The notes beneath the pieces were generated by a model. It searched no databases and had not been told where the DNA came from. It saw nothing but the letters and a program-made list of their open reading frames with translations. From Oceanospirillum linum (GTDB taxonomy: Bacteria > Pseudomonadota > Gammaproteobacteria > Pseudomonadales > Halomonadaceae): a stretch of 64,000 nt of DNA. The translations under genes were made by a program, and so were the position numbers. Below, piece after piece: positions 44,231 to 53,641 of the stretch. The stretch lies in the NCBI RefSeq assembly GCF_900182785.1, contig NZ_FXTS01000005.1:1-64000 (forward strand), in the 5' to 3' direction. Every line of letters begins with the position of its first letter. The first letter of the stretch is position 1.

Positions 44231-44711
44231 GATTATTCTGAATCAGGCCATCGTTGAGGATAACTGGGTTAAAGTCGATCCTGAGGCAGAACTACCGGTT
44301 TCTGGCAAGGTTCTGCTTCCTTATCCGCTGTGGCTGTCAGGTGATTTTGATGCCGGAGCATTCGAAGCTGTAGCCGTCTGGATTCCTAATGATACTGTCT
44401 TTGATGAGCAGGCTGAAAAGCTGACAGGGCTACCTGTCATTGCGATCGACTTCCCCGCTTTCACCGATGGCCGTGGGTACACGTTGGCCCGACAGCTACG
44501 CGAGCGGTTTAACTATAATGGCGAACTGCGTGCCATAGGCGATGTGCTACAGGATCAGCTCTTCTATATGACCCGTTGTGGTTTTAACAGCTTTGCTGTT
44601 CGGGAAGATAAATCTATTGAAGAGGCACTACAGGGCCTTAAGCCTTTCTCTGGCGCCTACCAGGCAGCATTGGATAAACCTCAGCCTCTGTTTGCAGAGC
44701 GCTGGAATTAA
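44223..44711 (+). CDS. DUF934 protein, partner of sulfite reductase
   Basis: A 162-residue protein starting at the ATG inside the end of cysI (8-base overlap), giving MPKIILNQAIVEDNW. Core segments LPVIAIDFPAFTDGRGYTLA, RQLRERFNYNGELRAIGDVL and DQLFYMTRCGFNSF match DUF934. The coupling with cysI is found in many proteobacteria and points to a role in sulfite assimilation, but the activity is unknown. Two terminators follow. Confidence 0.92.
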   Translation: MPKIILNQAIVEDNWVKVDPEAELPVSGKVLLPYPLWLSGDFDAGAFEAVAVWIPNDTVFDEQAEKLTGLPVIAIDFPAFTDGRGYTLARQLRERFNYNGELRAIGDVLQDQLFYMTRCGFNSFAVREDKSIEEALQGLKPFSGAYQAALDKPQPLFAERWN

Positions 44712-44723
44712 ACCGGCTACTTT

Positions 44724-44752
44724 AAAAACCTCGCTTCGGCGAGGTTTTTTTT
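44724..44752 (+). terminator. terminator after the cysI operon
   Basis: AACCTCGC and GCGAGGTT pair over a TTCG loop, with a run of T. It lies 13 bases past the DUF934 stop. Confidence 0.95.
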
Positions 44753-44770
44753 GGCCCTTCAACAGGCCAT

Positions 44771-44800
44771 AAAAAAGGTGCCCTTTCCGGCACCTTTTTT
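44771..44800. terminator. bidirectional terminator between cysI operon and pomB
   Basis: AAAAAAGGTGCC and GGCACCTTTTTT are perfect 12-base arms with a six-base loop. It can stop transcription from both sides and is the terminator of the leftward stator genes. Confidence 0.93.
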
Positions 44801-44827
44801 AGTTTAACCCAGCAGCAGACAAACGGC

Positions 44828-45631
44828 TTACCTTAAAAGTGGGCTCTGCTGAATACCTTGGTAAACATCACGCTCAGTATTATCGGGACGCTCAATAAGC
44901 AAAATCTCAACACGGCGGTTTTTGATACGGTTTTCCTGACTGGTATTAGGAACCAGAGGACGTGCATCCGCATTACCTACCACATAGAGAAATTCCTCTT
45001 CAAGATCCGTCAGCCATGTTAACTCATGGGCAACAGATACTGCACGGGCAGCTGAGAGATCCCAATTTGAGCGGAAGCGGTCTGTATTGATCGGCTGATC
45101 ATCAGTATGCCCGCCCACAATAGTGAACATGTCGTACTCAGAGATCAGCTGCCCAACTTTCTGAAGAACAGGGACAACTGCAGGCTCCAGATAGTCACTG
45201 CCGGATGTAAACGCAGACTCATCCGGGAAACGAATAATAATGTGATCCTCATCGCGCTCAACAATGATGACACCTTTCTCAATCTCATCAGTAAAATTCG
45301 TTTCCAGCCGGTTTCCGATGCTTTCCAGCTGATTCTCTATATCAGCATCTTCAGCCTCAGTTGAAGGCTGGGGCTTAAGCGGCTCAATAATATTCTCATT
45401 CTTTGGCGGATTATCAGCTGGAATGATACTGAGCGGGTTAAGCTCCTGAAGCCCAAAGGAGCTCTGCATAGCCTCTGCAATGCTCTTATAACGTTCAACA
45501 TCTGTCGTAGAAAACGACAGAATCAAAACAAAAAAGGTCAGCAGAAGCGTCATCATATCGGCAAAAGTCACCATCCATTCAGGGACTTCTTCGTTCTTTG
45601 CCTTCCTGCGCTTTTTAGTATTGATATGCAT
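44828..45631 (-). CDS. motB: flagellar stator protein MotB/PomB-type
   Basis: A 267-residue inner-membrane stator subunit. A single TM helix with the ion-binding Asp is in MVTFADMMTLLLTFFVLILS (D25). The C-terminal OmpA-like peptidoglycan-binding domain has VGGHTDDQPINTDRF and NRRVEILL. It anchors the motor to the cell wall. The start ATG (a GTG lies one codon ahead) follows GAGG. It pairs with the MotA-type gene 42 bases upstream. Partner sequence suggests a sodium-driven PomAB type. Confidence 0.94.
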   Translation of the reverse strand: MHINTKKRRKAKNEEVPEWMVTFADMMTLLLTFFVLILSFSTTDVERYKSIAEAMQSSFGLQELNPLSIIPADNPPKNENIIEPLKPQPSTEAEDADIENQLESIGNRLETNFTDEIEKGVIIVERDEDHIIIRFPDESAFTSGSDYLEPAVVPVLQKVGQLISEYDMFTIVGGHTDDQPINTDRFRSNWDLSAARAVSVAHELTWLTDLEEEFLYVVGNADARPLVPNTSQENRIKNRRVEILLIERPDNTERDVYQGIQQSPLLR

Positions 45632-45672
45632 CACCTCAAATATCCCTCGCGTCTCGCTGCGGATACCCTGTT

Positions 45673-46446
45673 CTAAATTTCTTCAGACATTGACATGCCA
45701 GAACGCAGATATTCAGGCAGATAAGTTTCCAGAAGCTCGTCCATAACTGTTGGGTTAAGCCCTTCCTGAATCCCCAGTACTGACTCAGTAATCAGAGACA
45801 TGTTGGACTCAAGCTCGGCACCTTTAAGAGCCAGTTTGTCAGCCAGAGGCATCATAACCAACTGAGCAATCAGAGAACCATACAAGGTCGTTAAAAGCGC
45901 AACAGCCATACCCGGACCCAGCTTAGAAGGGTCATCCAGGTTGTTTAGCATCTGAACCAAACCAACCAGCGTACCTATCATGCCGAAAGCCGGAGCAGAA
46001 CTTGCCATATTACGGAAAATCTTTTCACCCAACTGCTTACGGTCAATAGACATACTCATCTCATTCATGAGAACTTTCTGAATAAATTCAGGGGGATGTC
46101 CATCCACACAAAGCTGAATGCCCTTCGCGAAGAAAGGGTTCTCAATAGGCTCATCTTCCAAGCCTAAAAGACCATTTCGACGGGCGATTTTTGCCAGATG
46201 ATTGGCAAGCTGAATAATCTCTCGCGGATTATCGTTACTTTCCAGAAAAGCAACTGAGAAGCCTTCTTTGAGGCCGGAAAAGAAACTGGCAATTCGGTAC
46301 TTAACTAAAGTGACCGAGATAGTGCCACCCACTACAATAAAAATACCAGGGATGTTGATAAAGATGCTGGGGTCGTCGCCCTGAGCAATACCCAAACCAA
46401 CAAATGCAACACCTGTAACTAGCCCAAGAAGCGTGGCGAAATCCAT
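45673..46446 (-). CDS. motA: flagellar stator protein MotA/PomA-type
   Basis: A 257-residue protein with four TM helices. It has FINIPGIFIVVGGTISVTLV, the cytosolic loop between helices 2 and 3, and APAFGMIGTLVGLVQMLNNL and MAVALLTTLYGSLIAQ with the PomA-type pattern. The short cytosolic loop and sequence resemble PomA of Vibrio, so a Na+-driven motor is likely. A sigma-28 promoter lies 105 bases upstream (46551-46577). Confidence 0.93.
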   Translation of the reverse strand: MDFATLLGLVTGVAFVGLGIAQGDDPSIFINIPGIFIVVGGTISVTLVKYRIASFFSGLKEGFSVAFLESNDNPREIIQLANHLAKIARRNGLLGLEDEPIENPFFAKGIQLCVDGHPPEFIQKVLMNEMSMSIDRKQLGEKIFRNMASSAPAFGMIGTLVGLVQMLNNLDDPSKLGPGMAVALLTTLYGSLIAQLVMMPLADKLALKGAELESNMSLITESVLGIQEGLNPTVMDELLETYLPEYLRSGMSMSEEI

Positions 46447-46550
46447 TGACCCAACCTTATTTGTGACATTTCAACAAAGTTAAACAAAAGCATAACTCAG
46501 TGAATGTTTGATTAGTAGCCCATACAACTGACTTTTCAGTAGCTTATGCC

Positions 46551-46577
46551 ATATCGGCAACGTAAAAAAATACTTTA
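46551..46577 (-). promoter_or_regulatory. sigma-28 (FliA) promoter of the stator operon
   Basis: On the minus strand TAAAGTAT, then exactly 11 bases, then GCCGATAT. The FliA consensus is TAAAGTTT-N11-GCCGATAA, so 14 of 16 positions match at the canonical spacing. It lies about 105 bases before pomA. The stretch 46578-46749 shows nothing but the marC promoter side. Confidence 0.85.
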
Positions 46578-46749
46578 CCGCCCAGTGACAATTATTGCTA
46601 AAAAGCACTGCACGTCCCTTTGTTTACAAATTTTATACCTGATTTCCGAAGTAAAAATCAAAACTATCCAACAAGATCCGGAAAGTGGATTTATAATAAC
46701 CTAAAGCACAATCCCAGTCGCAACCACTTTCAATAAGGCTGTTTACCGC

Positions 46750-47355
46750 ATGGCTCTGTTTATTTCTACCTTCATTCAATTTTTCTTTCTCTTTGCACCT
46801 TTTTTCGTGGTCTCTATGTTCCTGTCTTTAACCAGAGGCAACAGTCAACAGGAAAAAAGAACCACCATTAACCGTGCAATTCTGTCGGCAGCTGTGATTT
46901 GCCTGACTCTGTTCTTTTTTGGCACAACTTTATTTCAGGTTCTTGGGATAACGCTTGACTCATTTCGTATTGGTGCCGGCTGCCTTCTGTTTCTTTCAGC
47001 TGTCAGTCTTGTTAAAGATGGTGTTCGCAACCACGCAACCGGGGTGCCAGAGCAAAATAGTGACGATATATCTGTCGTTCCTCTGGCTATACCAACCATT
47101 GTTGGCCCTGCCACTATCGGCGCAACTTTAGTCTATGGTGCAGAACTCAAAACCACCACAGAAACGCTGATTGGCGTTAGCGCACTTATGGTAGCGCTTC
47201 TCTCCCTCGGTGGCCTACTCTACTTATCCAGTCAAATTGAGCGCATTCTGGGTAAAACGGGTTTAAATATTCTCAGTAAGATGACAGGTCTGATCCTCAG
47301 TGCCATGGCAGCCCAGATTGTTTTCTCGGGAATAAAAAACTTTTTACAGCTTTAG
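46750..47355 (+). CDS. MarC family membrane protein
   Basis: A 201-residue inner-membrane protein with six hydrophobic segments. It has the MarC signature region around RAILSAAVICLTLFFFGTTL, the IGAGCLLFLSAVSLV and PLAIPTIVGPATIGATLVYG elements. The family's role is unknown; the old link to antibiotic resistance was not upheld. AAGG lies a few bases upstream of the ATG. Single gene between pomA and pdxH. Confidence 0.92.
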   Translation: MALFISTFIQFFFLFAPFFVVSMFLSLTRGNSQQEKRTTINRAILSAAVICLTLFFFGTTLFQVLGITLDSFRIGAGCLLFLSAVSLVKDGVRNHATGVPEQNSDDISVVPLAIPTIVGPATIGATLVYGAELKTTTETLIGVSALMVALLSLGGLLYLSSQIERILGKTGLNILSKMTGLILSAMAAQIVFSGIKNFLQL

Positions 47356-47463
47356 GTCAGTATTTTAAGTATTTTTTAGCCTTCGGCTCTGCTTCTGGTT
47401 GGCGGGTGTGCGAACTGGGTTTATGATGAACAGCACACCTTGAGACAAAGAGATATTTACCTT

Positions 47464-48108
47464 ATGAATCAGGACATTTCCTCTCTGCGCCGGGTTTTCG
47501 ATCAGGAGGCTCTGACTGAAACAGCCTTGGCTGAAAACCCTTTCGATCAATTCAGGCAGTGGTTTGATCAGGCCGTGGAAAGCGAGCCCTTTGACCCAAA
47601 TGCTATGACATTGTCCACCATTTCACCGGAAAACCGTCCTGCCTCCAGAATTGTTTTACTTAAAGGCCTGGACTCCCGCGGCCTGACCTTTTACACCAAC
47701 TACCAAAGTGAAAAAGGAATGCACCTTGCTGGCAACCCTTTTGCGTCAGTTGTTTTCTGGTGGGGTGAAAAGCAACGTCAGGTTCGTATTGACGGGGTGG
47801 TTGAGCGAGTTTCTCCAAAGCAATCTGAAGACTATTTTCATAGCCGCCCAAGGGAAAGTCAGATCGGTGCCTGGGTATCCAAGCAAAGCGCGGTGATTCC
47901 AGACAGGGACTGGCTATCACAGCGGTGCGACCAATTTAGTGAACAGTTCGCCGGTGATGAACCTATCCCACGTCCACCTCACTGGGGTGGCTATCGTATC
48001 GTTCCCGACCTTTTTGAGTTTTGGCAGGGACAGCCCAGCAGGCTGCACGACCGCTTCCGCTATGTTATTGGCGGGGGCAAATGGAATATAGAACGGTTAT
48101 CACCCTAG
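47464..48108 (+). CDS. pdxH: pyridoxamine 5'-phosphate oxidase
   Basis: A 214-residue FMN enzyme that oxidises pyridoxine or pyridoxamine phosphate to PLP. It has NPFDQFRQWFDQAVES, STISPENRPASRIVLLKG, the FMN loop FYTNYQSEKG, and the C-terminal WGGYRIVPDLFEFWQG and RLHDRFRY. The start ATG gives NQDISSLRRVF. PLP is the cofactor of the MocR regulator elsewhere in the window; the link is only thematic. Confidence 0.95.
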   Translation: MNQDISSLRRVFDQEALTETALAENPFDQFRQWFDQAVESEPFDPNAMTLSTISPENRPASRIVLLKGLDSRGLTFYTNYQSEKGMHLAGNPFASVVFWWGEKQRQVRIDGVVERVSPKQSEDYFHSRPRESQIGAWVSKQSAVIPDRDWLSQRCDQFSEQFAGDEPIPRPPHWGGYRIVPDLFEFWQGQPSRLHDRFRYVIGGGKWNIERLSP

Positions 48109-48127
48109 ATAACGAGATGTAAACGCA

Positions 48128-48160
48128 AAAAGAGGTAGCAATACAGCGGCTACCTCTTTT
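48128..48160. terminator. bidirectional terminator between pdxH and the acetyltransferase gene
   Basis: AAAAGAGGTAGC and GCTACCTCTTTT are perfect 12-base arms with a nine-base loop. Confidence 0.9.
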
Positions 48161-48192
48161 GGTTGTTCAAGAGCTTCCCAAAAATGCGATGA

Positions 48193-50955
48193 CTATAGTC
48201 CGCTGTTGTTTTCCAGCCGGTGTCGCTGCCATTCACTCTGGGGCTCATTCAGCGGCATAACAGCATCAATCACTTGCTCATCAACATTATACTGGCACTG
48301 GAAGCCAAGGTATTTCATCAGGCCACGCATCGGATGATTTTCAACCAGGATTTTTCCGATCATTTCCAATGTACCAACACTTCGGGAGTACTTAATCATT
48401 TTATGCATCAGTAAAGCTCCCAAACCTTCCCCCTGAAGATCATCCCGAATCAGGACTGAAAATTCAGTGCGGATATTATCGGGATCAGTCCAGACCCTGA
48501 CAACACCAAGAATCTCACGCTCATCATTCTCTTTAATTTCCTCGGCGATAAAAGCCATCTGCCGGTCATAGTTAATAATGGTCAGGTTAGCTAAATCACG
48601 CTTACTAAGCTCTGCTTTATTGTGGAAATAGCGGAATCGGATGCTCTGCTCGCTTAGCTGACTATGGAACTGAGACAATGCGGCTGCATCCTCTCCCCTG
48701 ATCGGCCTCACCTCAACCACCCTTCCGGTTTTAAGTGTCACAGTTTCCCGCAACTCTTCGGGATAAGGCATGATGGCGTGGTAACTGGGCTCTCCAAGAT
48801 CAATTTTTACATCAACCACCAACATTTCATCACGATTGATAATCAACGGGTTGATCTCCAGCCCCTGAAGTTCCGGGATATCTGCCGCCAGCTGGCTGAG
48901 CTTCACCAGAACTTCTGAAATAGACTCAATATCCTCTGCAGGATTATCACTGTGTTCTTTAATGAGCCGGTAGGCATGAGAGCGTTTGATCAGCTCATTG
49001 GCCAGCGTCATATTCAATGGTGGTAAGGCTACATGCCGGTCTGCCAGCACGTTCTCCTTGTAGCCTCCAATGCCAAACAGGATGACAGGGCCAAAGACAG
49101 GGTCCCGTGTAATCCCCATATTTAACAACATCGAATGTTTACCACGGTGCATCGGCTGAATGCAGTACTCATAGATTGTACTGTCCGGAAACTTTTCATT
49201 GACCTTATCTCTGAGGCCGATAACAGCCCTACGCATCGCATCCGGCGTTTGTATATCCTGCATCAGACCAGCAGACACTTTATGGGGATGCTTCCGGTAC
49301 ACGAAAGGCTTGCAGTTGGTTTCATGGACAATTTTCACAGCGAGAGGCTGATTCTGCTGACTGGCAATGATCGCTGCTGCATTTTCATCTTTGGCATACC
49401 AGCTTTGCGTCACAGGGATATTATAGGCCGCTAAGACCTGGGTACTTTCCTGATGCGTCAGAGCCATCCGCCCTTCTTTACGAGCTCTGGATATCAGTTT
49501 TCGGGCGCTTCTGCGCACTTCGTAAGGTGTTTCATGGGGAATACTCGGTGGAGCCTCCTGCAACAACGCCTGACTGCGACGGTAGTTAACCATATGCATA
49601 AAAGCCTGAACCGCATGTTCAGGCGAGCTATAGGTCGGCACACCCGCCAGATTAAACTCTTTCCGTGCTGGCCTTGCTTCCTCCATACCCATCCAGCAAG
49701 TCAAAACACTCTTTCGGAATTTCCCACGACTGTTGATAACAGCATTTGCAGTTTCAGCGCTTGGGGCAAGGCGTGTTGGCGCATGGATCGCTAATACCGC
49801 GTCAACCTCAGGAGCATTAGATAAAACCTCTAACGCCCTGACAAAACGCTCAGGCATCGCATCACCACCGATATCAATCGGATTAGCGTCAGACCAGCCT
49901 GACGGGAGACACTCATTTAATTTAGACCGGGTTTCTTCTGTAAGCTTAACGAGCTTGCCACCTGATAGCAGCAATTTATCAGCGGCCAAAATACTGGGGC
50001 CAATACCATTACTAACAATTGCCAACCGATCCCCCAGAACGGGCTTAATTCGGGAAAGAGACTCCAGGGCATCAAAAAGTTCTTCCACATCATTGACGCG
50101 AACCACACCCGCTCGGTTAAGGGCTGCAGTATATATCTGATCGCGGTTCACCAAACCCGGTGTACTCTGAACAGGACCACCGTATGAAGACACGATGCGC
50201 CCACTTTTGATTGCCAGCACCAGCTTGTTACGGGATGCTTCACGAATTGCCGTCATAAGATGGCGGGAATCACTGATATATTCAAGATGCAGCAGAATGG
50301 CCTGAGCATGGCTGTAACGGTTGATATAGTCGATAACATCAGCAATCATCACATCAGCACTATCCCCTAGCGTTACCACATGGGAAAAACCAATACCCCG
50401 ACCATTAGCCCAGTCAATCATGGCATTTCCAAGCATTCCGGACTGGCCAATATATGCAACTTTTCCGGGTTTAACATTACCGGATGAATAGCTTGCATTC
50501 AGCTTTCTGCCAGGGACTAAGACCCCCAGGCACTCAGGGCCCATAATCCTGATTCTGGACTCACGGGCAGCGGCTAACATATCATCCTTTAGTGACTGAT
50601 GACTGGGGTCAACAAGGCCCTGAGCACTATTTGTTCTGGAAAGCCCTCCGGTCAGAACCAGTGCGGCTTTAACCCCGAGATGCCCCAGCCGTCCAACAAG
50701 ATCGGGAACAACATTCGGCGGGGAGCAGATAACAGCCAGCTCAGGGGTCTCCTCCAGTGCTTCAGCGCAGGGATAACACGTCTCCCCAAAAACCTGGTCA
50801 TACCCCTTGGTATTAACAGCAAAAATTTTACCCGGAAACTGTCCATCCTGAAGGTTCCGGATAACCTGGCCTCCCATACTGAACTCTTTTTCAGATGCTC
50901 CGAATACAGCTATGGATTTTGGCTCAAAAAAATATTTTAAAAAACGAGTACCCAC
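48193..50955 (-). CDS. Pat/YfiQ-type protein lysine acetyltransferase (acyl-CoA synthetase-like plus GNAT)
   Basis: A 920-residue protein of the protein acetyltransferase (PatZ/YfiQ) architecture. The N-terminal CoA-binding and NDP-forming acyl-CoA synthetase-like domains (KSIAVFGASEKEFSMGG, MGPECLGVLVPGRKLNA) are followed by an ATP-grasp part (EGRMALTHQESTQVLAAYNI). The C-terminal GNAT domain has the acetyl-CoA loop LQGEGLGALLMHK. Homologues acetylate acetyl-CoA synthetase and other enzymes. The GTG start is chosen because GGAG lies 8 bases before it; an ATG 13 codons upstream has no site. It is divergent from an HDAC-family gene, giving writer and eraser side by side. Confidence 0.9.
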   Translation of the reverse strand: MGTRFLKYFFEPKSIAVFGASEKEFSMGGQVIRNLQDGQFPGKIFAVNTKGYDQVFGETCYPCAEALEETPELAVICSPPNVVPDLVGRLGHLGVKAALVLTGGLSRTNSAQGLVDPSHQSLKDDMLAAARESRIRIMGPECLGVLVPGRKLNASYSSGNVKPGKVAYIGQSGMLGNAMIDWANGRGIGFSHVVTLGDSADVMIADVIDYINRYSHAQAILLHLEYISDSRHLMTAIREASRNKLVLAIKSGRIVSSYGGPVQSTPGLVNRDQIYTAALNRAGVVRVNDVEELFDALESLSRIKPVLGDRLAIVSNGIGPSILAADKLLLSGGKLVKLTEETRSKLNECLPSGWSDANPIDIGGDAMPERFVRALEVLSNAPEVDAVLAIHAPTRLAPSAETANAVINSRGKFRKSVLTCWMGMEEARPARKEFNLAGVPTYSSPEHAVQAFMHMVNYRRSQALLQEAPPSIPHETPYEVRRSARKLISRARKEGRMALTHQESTQVLAAYNIPVTQSWYAKDENAAAIIASQQNQPLAVKIVHETNCKPFVYRKHPHKVSAGLMQDIQTPDAMRRAVIGLRDKVNEKFPDSTIYEYCIQPMHRGKHSMLLNMGITRDPVFGPVILFGIGGYKENVLADRHVALPPLNMTLANELIKRSHAYRLIKEHSDNPAEDIESISEVLVKLSQLAADIPELQGLEINPLIINRDEMLVVDVKIDLGEPSYHAIMPYPEELRETVTLKTGRVVEVRPIRGEDAAALSQFHSQLSEQSIRFRYFHNKAELSKRDLANLTIINYDRQMAFIAEEIKENDEREILGVVRVWTDPDNIRTEFSVLIRDDLQGEGLGALLMHKMIKYSRSVGTLEMIGKILVENHPMRGLMKYLGFQCQYNVDEQVIDAVMPLNEPQSEWQRHRLENNSGL

Positions 50956-51062
50956 AAAAATCACTCCGCTCTTGTACTGGATGCTGCGTTGCACTATCGA
51001 CTATATGCCAGTATCTCCCATACGCGAGCTTTATTAAACTGGCAAAATTAGGGAGAGTTTAA

Positions 51063-51992
51063 ATGATCACATCATACATCAGTCACTCAGAATGCATGCT
51101 TCACGATATGGGGCCATGGCATCCGGAAAGTCCGCATCGTATTTCATCGATCAATCAGCAACTTGAACGTAGCGCACTTGCCCAAGAATTGCAGCATTAT
51201 AATGCCCGACCTGCAACAGAAGAACAGATTATACGTGTGCATCCTAAAGCTCATGTGCTATCCCTTGAGCTGAGTCAACCTGAAGAAAATGCACCTTTAG
51301 TTCAGATTGATGACGACACTCTTATGAACCACCAGACGATGCATGCTGCCACCATGGCTGCAGGTGCTGTTGTCCGCGGTACAGAGCAGGTGCTTAAAAA
51401 TCAGGCCGACAATGTTTTTTGTGCTGTCCGCCCACCCGGTCATCATGCTGAACGGGTTGAAAGTATGGGTTTTTGTTTTCTTAATAATGTTGCCATCGGT
51501 GTGGAGCACGCCCGCCAGAATTTTGGCATCAAGCGAATTGCTGTTATCGATTTTGATGTCCACCATGGGAATGGCACAGTGGACATCTACAAAAACGATC
51601 CTGATGTCCTTGTTTGCTCAAGCTTCCAGCATCCGTTTTTTCCGTGGCGATTTGTGGATTCTGAGTGGGATAACATTATTAATACTCCCCTTAATGCTGG
51701 CTGCAATGGCCCGGAATTCCGTAAGCTGGTTGAAGCAAGTTGGTTACCTGCACTGCAGATACACCGCCCGGAAATGATTTTTATCTCAGCAGGCTTTGAC
51801 GCCCATAAAGATGACCCTATCGGTGAAATCAACCTCGTAGATGATGATTTTTTCTGGGTGACAAAAATGATTATGGATGTCGCAAGAACATACTCCGACG
51901 GAAGAATTGTTTCAGTTCTTGAGGGCGGTTATAGCCTTAGCGCTTTGGGTTCAGCAACCCACAAACACATAGAAGCTCTCAAAGGTCTCTGA
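51063..51992 (+). CDS. histone deacetylase family protein (class II-like)
   Basis: A 309-residue zinc hydrolase. It has RPPGHHAER with the catalytic His pair, the metal ligands in DFDVHHGNGT, and SAGFDAH. The Tyr of the active site fits LEGGYSL. The family removes acetyl groups from lysine or polyamines; bacterial members act on acetylated proteins or acetylpolyamines. It is divergent from a protein acetyltransferase gene, which makes protein or acetyl-lysine targets plausible. Length typical. Ends HIEALKGL. Confidence 0.92.
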   Translation: MITSYISHSECMLHDMGPWHPESPHRISSINQQLERSALAQELQHYNARPATEEQIIRVHPKAHVLSLELSQPEENAPLVQIDDDTLMNHQTMHAATMAAGAVVRGTEQVLKNQADNVFCAVRPPGHHAERVESMGFCFLNNVAIGVEHARQNFGIKRIAVIDFDVHHGNGTVDIYKNDPDVLVCSSFQHPFFPWRFVDSEWDNIINTPLNAGCNGPEFRKLVEASWLPALQIHRPEMIFISAGFDAHKDDPIGEINLVDDDFFWVTKMIMDVARTYSDGRIVSVLEGGYSLSALGSATHKHIEALKGL

Positions 51993-52145
51993 TCTGCGTC
52001 AGGGCAAATCTATTCAGGCTGGCAACTTACTAGCATAATGATTCAAAAGGGAAAAGGTAGTGTATTTTTTATATTCTGATTTACCCTCATGGCTTTTCCT
52101 ACTAATCTATAGAGTGAATTAGTTTAAGCTTGGTGGGAGCGCCTG

Positions 52146-53636
52146 ATGGATCCGGTTATACTAGAAAAATTAGAGAACTGTCAGTCACTTCCTTCTTTGC
52201 CGGCTGTTGCATATCAGGTTATTGAGCATGCTAAGTGCAATGACAGTGATTCTGCATTGATAGCCAGTATTCTTGAAAAAGACCCAGCCTTAGCCGCCAA
52301 GGTAGTGGCCCTTTCAAATTCGGCAGCCAATATGGGTGCCATGACAATCAACTCTGTCAAAGATGCTATCACACGTATCGGCCTCGATATGACGATGACG
52401 CTGGCACTTAGCTTCTCCTTTGCTAAAGCGATGTACGACAAGCAGATCAACACCATGGATCATCAGCTTTTTTGGCGGCGGGCACTCGTTTCCGGGGTTC
52501 TGGGGCGTGTTCTGGCGTCTAAAATGGGACAGGTAAAGCCGGAACGTTTCTTCCTTGCAGGCCTGATCCAGGATATTGGCATGCTGGCTTTTAATGAGAT
52601 TGAAGCAGAGCGCTACGGGGTTCTTTTCCATAGTGCGAAGGAGCACTCAGAGCTGGTTAAGTTTGAGCAGAAAGAGTTTTCTACCGATCACGCAAAACTG
52701 GGGGCTTGGCTACTTGCTAATTGGGGTATGCCCGATTTTTATGTCAATTTAGTGAGAAATAGCCACAACGCCATCAACAAAGACACACATATTGATGAGC
52801 AAATCGTTATTTTCTCCGGTGACTTCGCCGAGCTTTGGGTACATAAAGAGCCTTCACTTGCCATGGGCCATCTGATTAAGAAAAACAATAAATGCCGACT
52901 ATTTTCTACCAAAGAAATCAGTGCAATTGTAGATGAGGTATCAAGCCAGCTTCCCGTGCTCAATGAAATTTTTGCAACTGATGTTAAAACACCTTTCTCT
53001 ATCAGCCGCCTTATTGAAGACGCAAAACAAATACTTGTTGACCGTAACATGAAGCTTATAGGCGATCTTGACAAGGCCCGGAAAGATGCCTCCGAAACCA
53101 AAGCCAGTGAAGAACAACTCAAAGAACAGCTTAAAAAAGATATTCTCACCAATGTCTTTAATCGTGCCTATATTGAGATTATTTCGGATCGAGCCTTCAG
53201 GCATTCATCTGACAATAGCTGTCCACTATCAGTAATGTTTCTTGATATTGATCACTTCAAGCAGGTTAATGACAGATATGGGCACCAGTCTGGCGATATA
53301 GCTCTGAAACAATTTGCTAAAACACTGGTAAAAGCCTCGGGAAAAGGCTGCTACGTGGGGCGTTATGGTGGAGAAGAGTTCGTTATCATTATGCCGGGAA
53401 TGGCTGCAGATCGCGCCATGGCTATTGCTACAAAAATCAGAAACATTCTCCGGAAGAACCCTCTCCAAGTTTCCCAGAGTGTTAAACTACCAATCTCGGC
53501 ATCCATTGGAATCGCAACCTTCACGCCTGGTCAACATGAATTCTCGTCTGCGGAGCACTTAATGGACGCTGCGGATAAGACCATGTATCAGGCAAAGAAA
53601 AGCGGAAGGGACAGGGCTTTGATTTTTAAGGCATAG
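52146..53636 (+). CDS. HDOD-GGDEF signalling protein
   Basis: A 496-residue protein. Residues 1 to about 240 are an HDOD domain (LPSLPAVAYQVIEHA, then DPALAAKVVALSNSA and FFLAGLIQDIG). The C-terminal GGDEF domain has LSVMFLDIDHFKQVNDRYGH and the active GRYGGEEF. The RxxD inhibitory site normally a few residues before GGEEF reads SGKG, so feedback by c-di-GMP is probably absent. It likely makes cyclic di-GMP in response to an unknown cue. No TM segment. Confidence 0.92.
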   Translation: MDPVILEKLENCQSLPSLPAVAYQVIEHAKCNDSDSALIASILEKDPALAAKVVALSNSAANMGAMTINSVKDAITRIGLDMTMTLALSFSFAKAMYDKQINTMDHQLFWRRALVSGVLGRVLASKMGQVKPERFFLAGLIQDIGMLAFNEIEAERYGVLFHSAKEHSELVKFEQKEFSTDHAKLGAWLLANWGMPDFYVNLVRNSHNAINKDTHIDEQIVIFSGDFAELWVHKEPSLAMGHLIKKNNKCRLFSTKEISAIVDEVSSQLPVLNEIFATDVKTPFSISRLIEDAKQILVDRNMKLIGDLDKARKDASETKASEEQLKEQLKKDILTNVFNRAYIEIISDRAFRHSSDNSCPLSVMFLDIDHFKQVNDRYGHQSGDIALKQFAKTLVKASGKGCYVGRYGGEEFVIIMPGMAADRAMAIATKIRNILRKNPLQVSQSVKLPISASIGIATFTPGQHEFSSAEHLMDAADKTMYQAKKSGRDRALIFKA

Positions 53637-53641
53637 CCCTA

